Position numbers and translations under genes: made by a program
Notes under the pieces: generated by a model
What the model was told of the DNA's origin: nothing
The model's database searches: none
The model's input: only the letters and a program-made list of their open reading frames with translations
Shown: one piece after another, positions 8,042 to 15,925 of the stretch
Layout of the letters: each line of letters begins with the position of its first letter
Position numbering within the stretch: position 1 is the first letter of the stretch
Assembly: GCA_963991775.1 (NCBI GenBank)
Contig: CAXDRM010000002.1
Coordinates: forward strand, 1-43,980
Length of the DNA stretch: 43,980 nt
Direction of reading: 5' to 3'
Source of the DNA: CAXDRM01 sp963991775
Lineage (GTDB): Bacteria > Pseudomonadota > Alphaproteobacteria > Rickettsiales > JABIRX01

Positions 8042-8898
8042 GCTTTGCTTTGCTTAGCAGCTTTTACACTATTCATCATTAAGCAAGCAATAGTCATTGG
8101 CCCAACGCCACCAGGAACTGGAGTAATAGCTGCAACCTTATCTAACACCTCATCAAAGGCCACATCACCAACTAATTTTGCCTTGCCAGATCTTTCAATA
8201 CGGTTAATTCCTACATCAATAATTACAGCACCATCTTTAACATATTCTGCTGTAACAAATTCTGGCTTGCCTATTGCAGCTATTATAATATCTGCACTGG
8301 CAGCCTCTGCCTTAATATCTTTACTGCGTGAATGAAGCATTACTGTCGTACAATTTTCTTGTAGTAATAATTCAGCCATGGGGCGCCCTACTATATTTGA
8401 ACGACCTAGAATCACCGCTTTTTTACCAGAAAGATCTCCTAAATATTCTTTAAGCATTAATAAACATCCTTGCGGTGTACATGGTACTAGCGAATCTTGC
8501 CCTGTATATAATCTACCAGTATTTACTACATGAAAACCATCAACATCTTTTTTAGGATCAATAGCATTAATGATTTTATCTTTATCTATATGCTGCGGCA
8601 AAGGTAATTGCACTAAAATACCATGCACTGCTTCATCTTGATTAAGCTTGGTGATATGTTCTAACAGCTCGGATTCTGCTACATCTGCAGGTAGTAATAT
8701 TTCTTGCGAGTTAATGCCTAACTCTCGAGCTTTTTTATTTTTATTACCAACATAAACTTTACTTGCTGGATCATCTCCTACTAGAACTACTGTAAGGCCA
8801 GGAACTAAATTATGCTGATCTTTTAATGCAATACATTCTTGTTTTACTTGCTCGCATAATTTAGCAGCAAAAGCTTTACCATCTATTATTTTATTCAT
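8038..8898 (-). CDS. folD: methylenetetrahydrofolate dehydrogenase / cyclohydrolase
   Basis: This bifunctional one-carbon enzyme interconverts 5,10-methylene-, methenyl- and 10-formyl-tetrahydrofolate with NADP. Y49 and K53 (VYVGNKNKK) are the conserved catalytic pair. PKKDVDGFH, the Rossmann segment GRSNIVGRPMA and the C-terminal TPVPGGVGPMT block are all present. The length of 286 is normal. The start at 8898 follows a short gap after the protease gene. Its stop region overlaps the cys promoter, so some read-through into the cys leader is possible, but the two pathways are otherwise unrelated. Confidence 0.96.
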   Translation of the reverse strand: MNKIIDGKAFAAKLCEQVKQECIALKDQHNLVPGLTVVLVGDDPASKVYVGNKNKKARELGINSQEILLPADVAESELLEHITKLNQDEAVHGILVQLPLPQHIDKDKIINAIDPKKDVDGFHVVNTGRLYTGQDSLVPCTPQGCLLMLKEYLGDLSGKKAVILGRSNIVGRPMAELLLQENCTTVMLHSRSKDIKAEAASADIIIAAIGKPEFVTAEYVKDGAVIIDVGINRIERSGKAKLVGDVAFDEVLDKVAAITPVPGGVGPMTIACLMMNSVKAAKQSKA

Positions 8899-8939
8899 AA
8901 AAACTCTGTAAGATTTATGAATATTATTTAGGTGAAATT

Positions 8940-11180
8940 TTAGAATTTTGCAACATATTCGAGCAGCGCCGCATGCTCAAAATCATTATTGCCAAGATAG
9001 CGTTGTTGATTAGTAACTAAATTAAATTTTAGCTCTCTATTTTTACCTAGATGCTTATAGTAAAAAATCTCATAATCATAAAATTCTATAGCACCCAAAT
9101 CAACTGTGAGACTATCAGTAATTACCCTACCATCATCAGTCAATCCCGTTGATATTACTAATTGAACTGCACCTTGTTCAATCTGCCAAGGACGTGCCAC
9201 TGAAAAACCCAATTTTTCCTTCGTATTTAGATTATAAACTGCACCTAAAGTAAAATTACTCGTAGTAAAATTGTTTGATGTAGTAATTAATGAATCTTGT
9301 TGTTCAGCTTCACTTAGTAAATAACCATATTTAATAAAATAGTTAAATTTAAGATTTTTTGAAGTTAAGGCTATATCAAAACTATGATTTTCTGCTGAAT
9401 CTGCACTCACAAAGCCTTCACTACCTGTAAAACCTAAAACACCATTCTCTTCATGATAAAAACTATGTGCAAAATTTATGGCAAATTTTTTAAATGATTT
9501 ATTTAAAGCATTAGAAAAACCATAATATTCATCATCAGAGGCTAAATTCGTTGCTCTAAAGAAGCTTGAAGTTAAGGCTAAATTCTTACTAGCTTGATAG
9601 GTCAAAGCAAAATTTTGACTATTATCTATATTATTGTCGTAATAGCTATTAAACGCTGTTTCGTTAGCAATATTAAAATTACTTAAGAAATCATATTGAT
9701 TAACTATATTTGATTGATGACTAGTAGCTGAGAAATTAAAAGCTAATTTGGGTGCAATATTTCCACTGAAAAACAAATTATCAAACTCAACATTTTGATT
9801 TTCTGTTTCAGGATTTTCAAAAATAAATTCTGCTTTACGGTCAGTAATATTATTAAAATTAAAAGCAAAATTATTACTATTAAAACCAATATTTTCTGCT
9901 TCTACATAATGATCTGTAAAGAAAAAATCCAAACCTCTACTATCATTATAATATTCTAATTTACTGATATAATCTGCTTTAAAATCACGGCCATATTTAT
10001 CATAAAACACACCTTGATTCAAAAAGTCTGTTACAGACTCACTTGAAAATAACGCCTGATAACTTGTAGGAATATTAAGCTCTGTATTATCATATTGATA
10101 GCTTTCACCAGTGCTTGATACTGAAAGTGAAATACCTTGATTAGTTACAGCATTTTCAAGATCCAACATGCCAGCTCCATAAACCGAGCTATCTGCAAAT
10201 ACTCCTGAACTATCTGCAGTATCTAACAAGATAGTAACGACTTGAGCACCAGTTAGGCTTGGCCAAGCTGACTGCAAAATTGCTGCAGCACCTGATACTA
10301 CAGGAGCTGACATTGAGGTTCCTGAATTTAAACCATAGCCGCCATTATTTGTAGTTGAATAAATATTAGTACCGGGCGCTGCAAGACAATTATTTATAGA
10401 GCCACAACTATCACTAAATGAAGCTAGTGAACCATTATCTGTAGCAACTACTGCTAGCATTTGGCCATTAAAGTCAAACGGATCATCACTATCATAATCC
10501 GCATTTCTAGCTGGGTAAGAAGGCTGAGTATCGCTATCATTACCTGCAGCAAAAACCATAACTATATTCTGGTTGCTAGAGATAATTTGCTCTATTTCAA
10601 AATTTACCAATGCAGAATCTACCGTATCCCCGTTATCATCTACAGTTCCCCAGCTATTATTAATTACTGTTGCTCCAGTATTTATAACATCTGCTGATAA
10701 ATCTCCTGTATAACTATCAGCAACAAAATTGACTGAAGCAATTTCAACACCTGGTGCAATACCATGCATACCTGAACCATTATATTCAGCTGCCACAATA
10801 CCTGCCACATGCGTACCATGCCCATCACTATCTACATTTGCGCCAGCAGAACTACTGCTAGAATTAAAATTATTATCTAAATCACTATGGCTTGCTAAAA
10901 CACCAGTATCTACAATTGCAACTGTTACACCATTTCCAGCCCAGTTTTTTTCATTATTAGCTAAAATTGCATAAGCATCATCTGCATTAACAGCGCTCAA
11001 AAAATTCTGGCCACCGTTGCTAGCATTAAAATATTCACTAGAAGAACTAAAATCTGAAGCGCTGCAAGAAGTGCCACATGGGCTGACGGTTGTAATATTT
11101 GCTCCTGAACCTCTGCTACCTCCTCCTCCTCCACATGAAATTAACAATAAAAAAATCAATAATTTATTAAGTCTTAACAT
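8940..11180 (-). CDS. subtilisin-family (S8) surface lipoprotein protease with beta-rich C-terminal half, NalP-like
   Basis: A lipoprotein signal ends in LLIS-C16, followed by a run of five glycines. The subtilisin domain spans about residues 80-340: D91 (IVDTG), H121 (GHGTH), oxyanion N214 (AAGND) and S289 (GTSMSAP). Cysteines C259 and C265 form a small pair just before the conserved LAAPG, at the place where Neisseria NalP also has two. Residues from about 360 to 746 are rich in Asn, Phe and Tyr, alternate hydrophobic and polar residues, and end in F, the usual terminal signature of outer-membrane barrels. I infer an autotransporter-like, lipid-anchored protease at the cell surface. The barrel assignment is not proven. 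Confidence 0.85.
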   Translation of the reverse strand: MLRLNKLLIFLLLISCGGGGGSRGSGANITTVSPCGTSCSASDFSSSSEYFNASNGGQNFLSAVNADDAYAILANNEKNWAGNGVTVAIVDTGVLASHSDLDNNFNSSSSSAGANVDSDGHGTHVAGIVAAEYNGSGMHGIAPGVEIASVNFVADSYTGDLSADVINTGATVINNSWGTVDDNGDTVDSALVNFEIEQIISSNQNIVMVFAAGNDSDTQPSYPARNADYDSDDPFDFNGQMLAVVATDNGSLASFSDSCGSINNCLAAPGTNIYSTTNNGGYGLNSGTSMSAPVVSGAAAILQSAWPSLTGAQVVTILLDTADSSGVFADSSVYGAGMLDLENAVTNQGISLSVSSTGESYQYDNTELNIPTSYQALFSSESVTDFLNQGVFYDKYGRDFKADYISKLEYYNDSRGLDFFFTDHYVEAENIGFNSNNFAFNFNNITDRKAEFIFENPETENQNVEFDNLFFSGNIAPKLAFNFSATSHQSNIVNQYDFLSNFNIANETAFNSYYDNNIDNSQNFALTYQASKNLALTSSFFRATNLASDDEYYGFSNALNKSFKKFAINFAHSFYHEENGVLGFTGSEGFVSADSAENHSFDIALTSKNLKFNYFIKYGYLLSEAEQQDSLITTSNNFTTSNFTLGAVYNLNTKEKLGFSVARPWQIEQGAVQLVISTGLTDDGRVITDSLTVDLGAIEFYDYEIFYYKHLGKNRELKFNLVTNQQRYLGNNDFEHAALLEYVAKF

Positions 11181-11256
11181 ATTTTTAGTGAAGTTATTTT
11201 TTTATAATTAATTTTTACCATAACATTTTTTAAGACAAAATAATATAATTTTCTAT

Positions 11257-11285
11257 TTGTTATTTCTGAGTAGAAATATTATTAT
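11257..11285 (+). promoter_or_regulatory. promoter of recA
   Basis: A -35-like TTGTTA (11257-11262), a 17-base spacer and a -10 TATTAT (11280-11285) place the start near 11292, about 33 nt before recA. No alphaproteobacterial SOS box (GTTC and GTTC seven bases apart) is visible in the 144-base gap to the divergent protease gene, so SOS control is not evident. Confidence 0.55.
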
Positions 11286-11324
11286 CGCAAATCTTACAAA
11301 TAACAATTTATTACAGAGAATTTT

Positions 11325-12359
11325 ATGGATAAATCAAAAGCTTTAGAATCTGCATTGGCTCAAATAGAACGATCATATGGTAAAGGTTCAGTAATGAAGC
11401 TTGGTCAAACTGATACAGTTGATATAGCAGCAATTTCTACAGGTTCTATTTCTATTGATTGGGCTCTGGGTATTGGAGGCTTTCCTCGTGGTAGAATTAT
11501 TGAAATTTATGGACCTGAATCTTCAGGTAAAACTACATTAGCTTTAAGCGCAATTGCAGAAGCGCAAAGATCAGGAGGAACTTGCGCCTTTATTGATGCA
11601 GAACATGCTCTTGATCCTATTTATGCGCAAAAATTAGGTATTAATCTTGATGAGCTAGTCATTTCACAACCTGATACAGGTGAGCAATCTCTTGAAATTA
11701 CTGATACATTAGTTCGCTCTGGAGCAATTGATCTGATTGTTGTAGATTCTGTAGCTGCTCTGGTACCAAAAGCAGAATTAGAAGGTGATATGGGTGATAC
11801 TCATGTTGGTTTACAAGCGCGTTTAATGAGTCAGGCCTTACGTAAACTTACTGGCTCAGTTGCCAAAACTAATTGTATTGTAATTTTTATCAATCAGATT
11901 AGAATGAAAATTGGCGTTATGTTTGGCAACCCAGAAACTACTACTGGTGGTAATGCTCTTAAATTTTACTGCTCAGTAAGAATAGATATTCGTAGAAGCA
12001 CAGCTTTAAAAGATAAAGATGAAGTTATAGGTAACACCGCTAAAATTAAAGTGGTTAAAAATAAGGTTGCACCACCATTTAGATCAGTTGAAGTAGATAT
12101 TATGTATGGTGAAGGAATCTCTAAAACTGGTGAATTAATTGATCTTGGTGTCAGAGAAGAAATTGTCGAAAAATCTGGCTCTTGGTACTCTTATGAAGGA
12201 GAACGAATTGGCCAAGGTAAAGAAAATGCAAAAATCTTTTTAAAAGAAAATGCAGATATAGCTAATGATATTGAAGCTAAAATTAGAGCAAAATTAGGTA
12301 TTGGCGCTGAACAAGAACCAACGGCTAAAGCGGCAGATTCTGCTGAAAGTGCTGCTTAA
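11325..12359 (+). CDS. recA: recombinase A
   Basis: This 344-residue ATP-dependent strand-exchange protein acts in homologous recombination and repair. Walker A GPESSGKT is at residues 63-70. The Walker B region LIVVDSVAALVPKAE, loop L1 (MGDTHVGLQARLMSQALRK) and loop L2 (FINQIRMKIGVMFGNPETTTGGNALK) are all typical. The acidic, alanine-rich C-terminus is complete. It stands alone, divergent from the protease and followed by a hairpin-rich gap before comM. Confidence 0.98.
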   Translation: MDKSKALESALAQIERSYGKGSVMKLGQTDTVDIAAISTGSISIDWALGIGGFPRGRIIEIYGPESSGKTTLALSAIAEAQRSGGTCAFIDAEHALDPIYAQKLGINLDELVISQPDTGEQSLEITDTLVRSGAIDLIVVDSVAALVPKAELEGDMGDTHVGLQARLMSQALRKLTGSVAKTNCIVIFINQIRMKIGVMFGNPETTTGGNALKFYCSVRIDIRRSTALKDKDEVIGNTAKIKVVKNKVAPPFRSVEVDIMYGEGISKTGELIDLGVREEIVEKSGSWYSYEGERIGQGKENAKIFLKENADIANDIEAKIRAKLGIGAEQEPTAKAADSAESAA

Positions 12360-12413
12360 TTTTTAGCGAACTGGCTTTTTTGAGAGAGCTGTGAATGTGC
12401 ATAAATATGCAAG

Positions 12414-12491
12414 CCGAGGCTTGTAGCGTTACATGAAACCTTACCAAGTGCTTCACGCTACAAGCCCGGTTCTGCGGACTAGATTAGAACC
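12414..12491 (+). terminator. two adjacent hairpins after recA
   Basis: The first is a 15-bp stem with one bulge: 12414-12429 pairs with 12455-12469, with core words GGCTTGTAGCGT and its exact complement and a 25-nt loop. The second is GGTTCT (12468-12473) pairing with AGAACC (12486-12491). They overlap by two bases, so they could be alternatives. Neither is followed by a good T-run, so Rho-independent termination is uncertain. The first hairpin is far richer in G+C than its surroundings and may be a repeat element. A further small palindrome (12541-12562) lies just upstream of comM. Confidence 0.45.
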
Positions 12492-12575
12492 TGAAAAATC
12501 ATCATAAATAGTAATATTTTATTTTACAATAAGTTTTTTTAAATTTACTTTTAGGTAAATTTATTACGTCGCACT

Positions 12576-14078
12576 ATGGAATATGGTATTAGTTATACTG
12601 TTGCTTTAACCGGTCTTAAAGCAAGAAAAATCATTGTACAAACCCACATTGAAAACACCTCACCTTACTTTAATATCGTTGGACTTGGCGATAAAGCAGT
12701 TAGTGAATCAAAAGAAAGAATCAGAGCAGCTTTAAGCTCAATTGGTATTAGCTTACCAGCAAAACGCATCATTGTGAATCTTGCACCTGCTGATTTACAA
12801 AAAGAAGGCAGCCATTATGATTTGGCCATTATTATTTCGTTACTTGCAGCTTTAAAATTAATACCTCAACAAGAAGCTAGTAAATATATTTTCTGTGCTG
12901 AATTAGCTCTTGATGCATCTATAAGCTCTGTTTCGGGCATTTTACCTGCTGCTATATTTGCTAATCAATTAGAGAAAGGCTTTATCTGTTCAAAGCATAA
13001 TGCACAAGAAGCAACTATCTCTGGCAATAATAACTTAATTTGTAGTGATTTTTTAACCGAGATAATCAAATTTTTAAAAGGTGAAAAATCAATTTTGCCG
13101 GTGCAAAATAAACTAGCTTTTAAAAAGAAAGAATTAAGTGATTTTAGCGAAGTAAAGGGCTTAGAATCATGTAAAAGGGCCTTAGAGATTGCTGCAGCTG
13201 GCAGACATAATGTTTTAATGATTGGCCCGCCTGGTGCAGGTAAATCAATGTTAGCTGAACGTTTTAAGTCAATATTGCCTGAATTAAGCGCAGCTGAACA
13301 GCTAGAACTTGCTACTATACAAAGTATTACTGGAGAATTTAACGATAAAGAATTTGCAATAGATATTCCTTTACGCTCACCGCATCATAGCGCCTCTTTA
13401 GTTGCATTAACTGGTGGTGGTAGCAAAGTTTCTCCTGGTGAAGTAACTTTAGCACATCATGGCATATTATTTTTAGATGAGTTACCTGAATTTAAAAGAA
13501 GCAGCTTAGAGGCTTTGCGCCAACCTTTAGAAAGTAAAGAGATTCATATAGCAAGAGCAGAAAAAACCATTACCTACCCTGCAAATTTTCAGTTAATTGC
13601 AGCCATGAACCCTTGTAAATGTGGCTATTTACAAATCCCGGAAAAAGCCTGTAACAAGGTGCCACTCTGCGCTAAAGATTATATGAAGAAAATTTCTGGC
13701 CCTTTATTAGAGCGCATCGATTTAATTTGCAAAATACCTTATCAAAAAACCAAACTTTTTACAAGTGATGCGAGTGCAGCTGAATCATCTGCACAAATTA
13801 GAAACAGAGTAAGTGCTGCACGTATGTTACAAAAAGATAAATTAGCAAATTTAAACTTGAATTATAACTCTGAATTATCTCTTAAAAATTTTGAAAATAA
13901 TCAAAATATTACAGCATCAGCTAAGGCTACTTTAGAAAATGCTATTGAAAGATATTTACTCTCCAATCGTGCAGCGCTACGCATTTTAAGAGTAGCACAA
14001 ACCATCGCTGATCTTGCAAAATCAGAACAACTAAAAGAAGAGCATATATTAGAAGCCTTAAATTATCGTTTGCATTAG
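12576..14078 (+). CDS. comM: Mg-chelatase-like AAA+ ATPase, ComM/YifB family
   Basis: This 500-residue protein has the family's N-terminal Lon-protease-like fold (residues 1-170, with the conserved VGLGDKAVSESKERIRAAL block). An AAA+ domain follows, with Walker A GPPGAGKSM, Walker B ILFLDELPEF, a zinc-finger-like insert (CKCGY, CNKVPLC) and the LLERIDL sensor region. Homologues are helicases that help branch migration of incoming DNA during natural transformation. No other competence gene is adjacent, although a CinA-like gene and two prepilin-like genes occur elsewhere in the window. Confidence 0.93.
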   Translation: MEYGISYTVALTGLKARKIIVQTHIENTSPYFNIVGLGDKAVSESKERIRAALSSIGISLPAKRIIVNLAPADLQKEGSHYDLAIIISLLAALKLIPQQEASKYIFCAELALDASISSVSGILPAAIFANQLEKGFICSKHNAQEATISGNNNLICSDFLTEIIKFLKGEKSILPVQNKLAFKKKELSDFSEVKGLESCKRALEIAAAGRHNVLMIGPPGAGKSMLAERFKSILPELSAAEQLELATIQSITGEFNDKEFAIDIPLRSPHHSASLVALTGGGSKVSPGEVTLAHHGILFLDELPEFKRSSLEALRQPLESKEIHIARAEKTITYPANFQLIAAMNPCKCGYLQIPEKACNKVPLCAKDYMKKISGPLLERIDLICKIPYQKTKLFTSDASAAESSAQIRNRVSAARMLQKDKLANLNLNYNSELSLKNFENNQNITASAKATLENAIERYLLSNRAALRILRVAQTIADLAKSEQLKEEHILEALNYRLH

Positions 14079-14082
14079 AGAC

Positions 14083-14192
14083 TATTAAGATTTTGACTTT
14101 GCTGTGCATTTGCATATCAGGAGCATTTATAAATAACCATTACGTCATTTATAAAGCGCAAGTAAATCCATAGTGAAGGCAAAATTTTAATT
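14083..14192 (+). repeat. palindromic repeat family 1, copy a
   Basis: This copy shares the core TGCATTTGCATATCAGGAGC (14104-14123) and the right-hand word GCGCAAGTAAATC with copies at 35223-35332 and 38084-38184. The outer arms 14085-14100 and 14175-14190 pair imperfectly (about 14 of 16). An inner stem forms around the two TTTATAAA words. It fills most of the comM-coq7 gap. Confidence 0.75.
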
Positions 14193-14231
14193 ACTATTAG
14201 ATTACAATTTTAAAATATAGCTCAGTTCCTC

Positions 14232-14259
14232 TTGAATGTAGTAAGCTTTGCTTTATCAT
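14232..14259 (+). promoter_or_regulatory. probable promoter of coq7
   Basis: TTGAAT (14232-14237), a 16-base spacer and TATCAT (14254-14259) resemble sigma-70 boxes. The -10 box falls inside the upstream extension of the coq7 frame (TTG at 14248). This supports translation from the ATG at 14293 instead. Confidence 0.4.
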
Positions 14260-14292
14260 AATTCACACCAAAGTTCTATCTTTATAAGAAAT

Positions 14293-14808
14293 ATGCAGCA
14301 CAATAATCTTATCGATAAAATTATCCGCGTTAATCATGCTGGTGAATATGGCGCAAAAAGAATTTATCAAGGTCAAATAGCCTATACTAAGAATCCAGCG
14401 ACTAAAAAACTTTTAAAAGAAATGCTTGAGCATGAAGCTGAACATCTGCAATATTTTGAGCAGCAAATTAAAGAGCGCAAGGTGCGTCCTACTGCTTTAT
14501 TTCCGCTGTGGCATGCTCTAGGTTATGGCTTAGGTGCCGTTACTGCAATGCTTGGTGAAAAAACTGCTATGGCATGTACTTATGCTGTTGAAGAAGTTAT
14601 TGAAGGGCACTATCAAAATCAACTTGATAAGCTAGATAAATCTGAAGCAGCGCTCAAAAAAAATATCAAAAAATTCCAAGCTGAAGAAGTACATCACCGC
14701 GATATTGCTACTGAACATTCTGCAGAAGAAGCTTTTGGCTTCAGCATCTTTAAAAATTTAGTTGCAAAAACTTCTAAAACAGCAATTTGGCTTTCTGAGA
14801 GATTTTAA
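14293..14808 (+). CDS. coq7: demethoxyubiquinone hydroxylase (Coq7 family)
   Basis: This di-iron monooxygenase adds the last ring hydroxyl in ubiquinone synthesis at the membrane. The ligand pattern is visible: E in NHAGEYGAKR, the ExxH in EHEAEH, E in YAVEEVIEGH, and a final ExxH in EEVHHRD. I chose the ATG at 14293 (171 residues). The longer TTG frame from 14248 adds 15 residues unlike the family and overlaps a likely promoter. The downstream adaptor gene starts one base after the stop, so the two are probably co-transcribed despite having different roles. Confidence 0.93.
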   Translation: MQHNNLIDKIIRVNHAGEYGAKRIYQGQIAYTKNPATKKLLKEMLEHEAEHLQYFEQQIKERKVRPTALFPLWHALGYGLGAVTAMLGEKTAMACTYAVEEVIEGHYQNQLDKLDKSEAALKKNIKKFQAEEVHHRDIATEHSAEEAFGFSIFKNLVAKTSKTAIWLSERF

Positions 14809-14809
14809 C

Positions 14810-15925
14810 ATGCAAATTGATAATAAAATTAAAATTCGTAAAACAGGCAAACTTAAAACTGCGCATCTTACGGCAACATTAATAATCATCTTTAGCTTAT
14901 TATGGATTTTAAGTGGTAAGCTAAAAGATAAAGAAATCCCTGACTTTAACGCAGCAAAACCTCAAACCGTTTTTAAAGTAGTAACTGAAAGCTCACAAGC
15001 TATAGAAAAATATCGTGAATTATTTTTTTATGGCAAAGCATTCGCTGCACAAAAGGTTGAATTAAAATCTGAAATTGATGGTAAAATTGCCAAGATAATA
15101 AAAGAGGATGGCAACTATCTAGCAGCAGGTGAAGAAATTATTGCTCTAGATAATAGACAATATGAAACTAGCTTTAGACAATTTAAAGCAAATTTAGCAG
15201 AAAAAAAACTAACTTTACGTTCTACCAAAAATCTGGCCCGTAAAAAGCTTGCATCAAAGGCTCAACTTGCAGTAGCTCAGGCAGATTTCGAAAAAGCTCA
15301 AGCAGATCTTAAACTTGCAGAAATAGATTTAAAAAACACTAAAATTATTGCTCCTTTTGCAGGCAAGATAGAAAAAATCTATATTGAAGAAGGTGAAGTA
15401 ATTAAAAAATTTGATACTCCGTTAGTACAGTTTTTAAATGATAATAAAATTTTAATTGAATCATATATCCCAGAAAAATTAATTTTTGCTATTGATGCTA
15501 TAGAAAATGTCACTGTAAATTTTTCTGACGAAATCATTAAAAAAGCTGAGTTAAATTATATTGCAAATTTAGCTGATCCTGAAACTAAAACCTACAAGAT
15601 AGAACTAGCTGTCGACAATATTGATGGTTTAATTAAAGATGGTATGACTGCTAAGGTTACTTTTTTAACTAATCCAGAAGTTGCTCATAGGATTAAAGCC
15701 TCCACTTTAACTATTGATGAGGCTGGTAATATTGGAGTAAAACATATTACAGCAGAAAATCTAGTTATCTTTAGTGAAGTAAAAATCATAGCTGAAGAAG
15801 GCGAGGAGATTTATGTCTCAGGCTTACCAAATAGCGCTGAAATAATCACTGTTGGGCACAGCTTCGTTAAAATTGGTGACCAAGTACAAATTAAGCAAGA
15901 TAAAGTTTCTGATGAGCCTAATTGA
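14810..15925 (+). CDS. RND efflux periplasmic adaptor (HlyD/MFP family)
   Basis: This 371-residue protein has one N-terminal membrane segment (about residues 23-41, ATLIIIFSLLWIL). A beta-barrel/lipoyl half follows (AQKVELKSEIDGKIAKI), then a short alpha-hairpin of Leu/Lys/Ala-rich coiled coil (about 120-165), and the second lipoyl half (NTKIIAPFAGKIEKIYIEEGE). This is the membrane-fusion adaptor that links an inner-membrane RND pump to an outer-membrane channel. The ATG at 14810, one base after coq7, is preferred over one 48 bases upstream that lies inside coq7. It overlaps the pump gene by 14 bases. No TolC-type gene is nearby. Confidence 0.9.
   Translation: MQIDNKIKIRKTGKLKTAHLTATLIIIFSLLWILSGKLKDKEIPDFNAAKPQTVFKVVTESSQAIEKYRELFFYGKAFAAQKVELKSEIDGKIAKIIKEDGNYLAAGEEIIALDNRQYETSFRQFKANLAEKKLTLRSTKNLARKKLASKAQLAVAQADFEKAQADLKLAEIDLKNTKIIAPFAGKIEKIYIEEGEVIKKFDTPLVQFLNDNKILIESYIPEKLIFAIDAIENVTVNFSDEIIKKAELNYIANLADPETKTYKIELAVDNIDGLIKDGMTAKVTFLTNPEVAHRIKASTLTIDEAGNIGVKHITAENLVIFSEVKIIAEEGEEIYVSGLPNSAEIITVGHSFVKIGDQVQIKQDKVSDEPN

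Noticed and set aside
10461..11211. Open frames on the plus strand opposite the S8 protease
   Set aside because: They mirror a gene with clear catalytic motifs, have no ribosome-binding sites or recognisable domains, and arise from its biased codon use.
12468..12491. SOS (LexA) box near recA
   Set aside because: GGTTCT and AGAACC form an inverted pair downstream of recA. The alphaproteobacterial box is a GTTC direct repeat upstream, and none is seen there.
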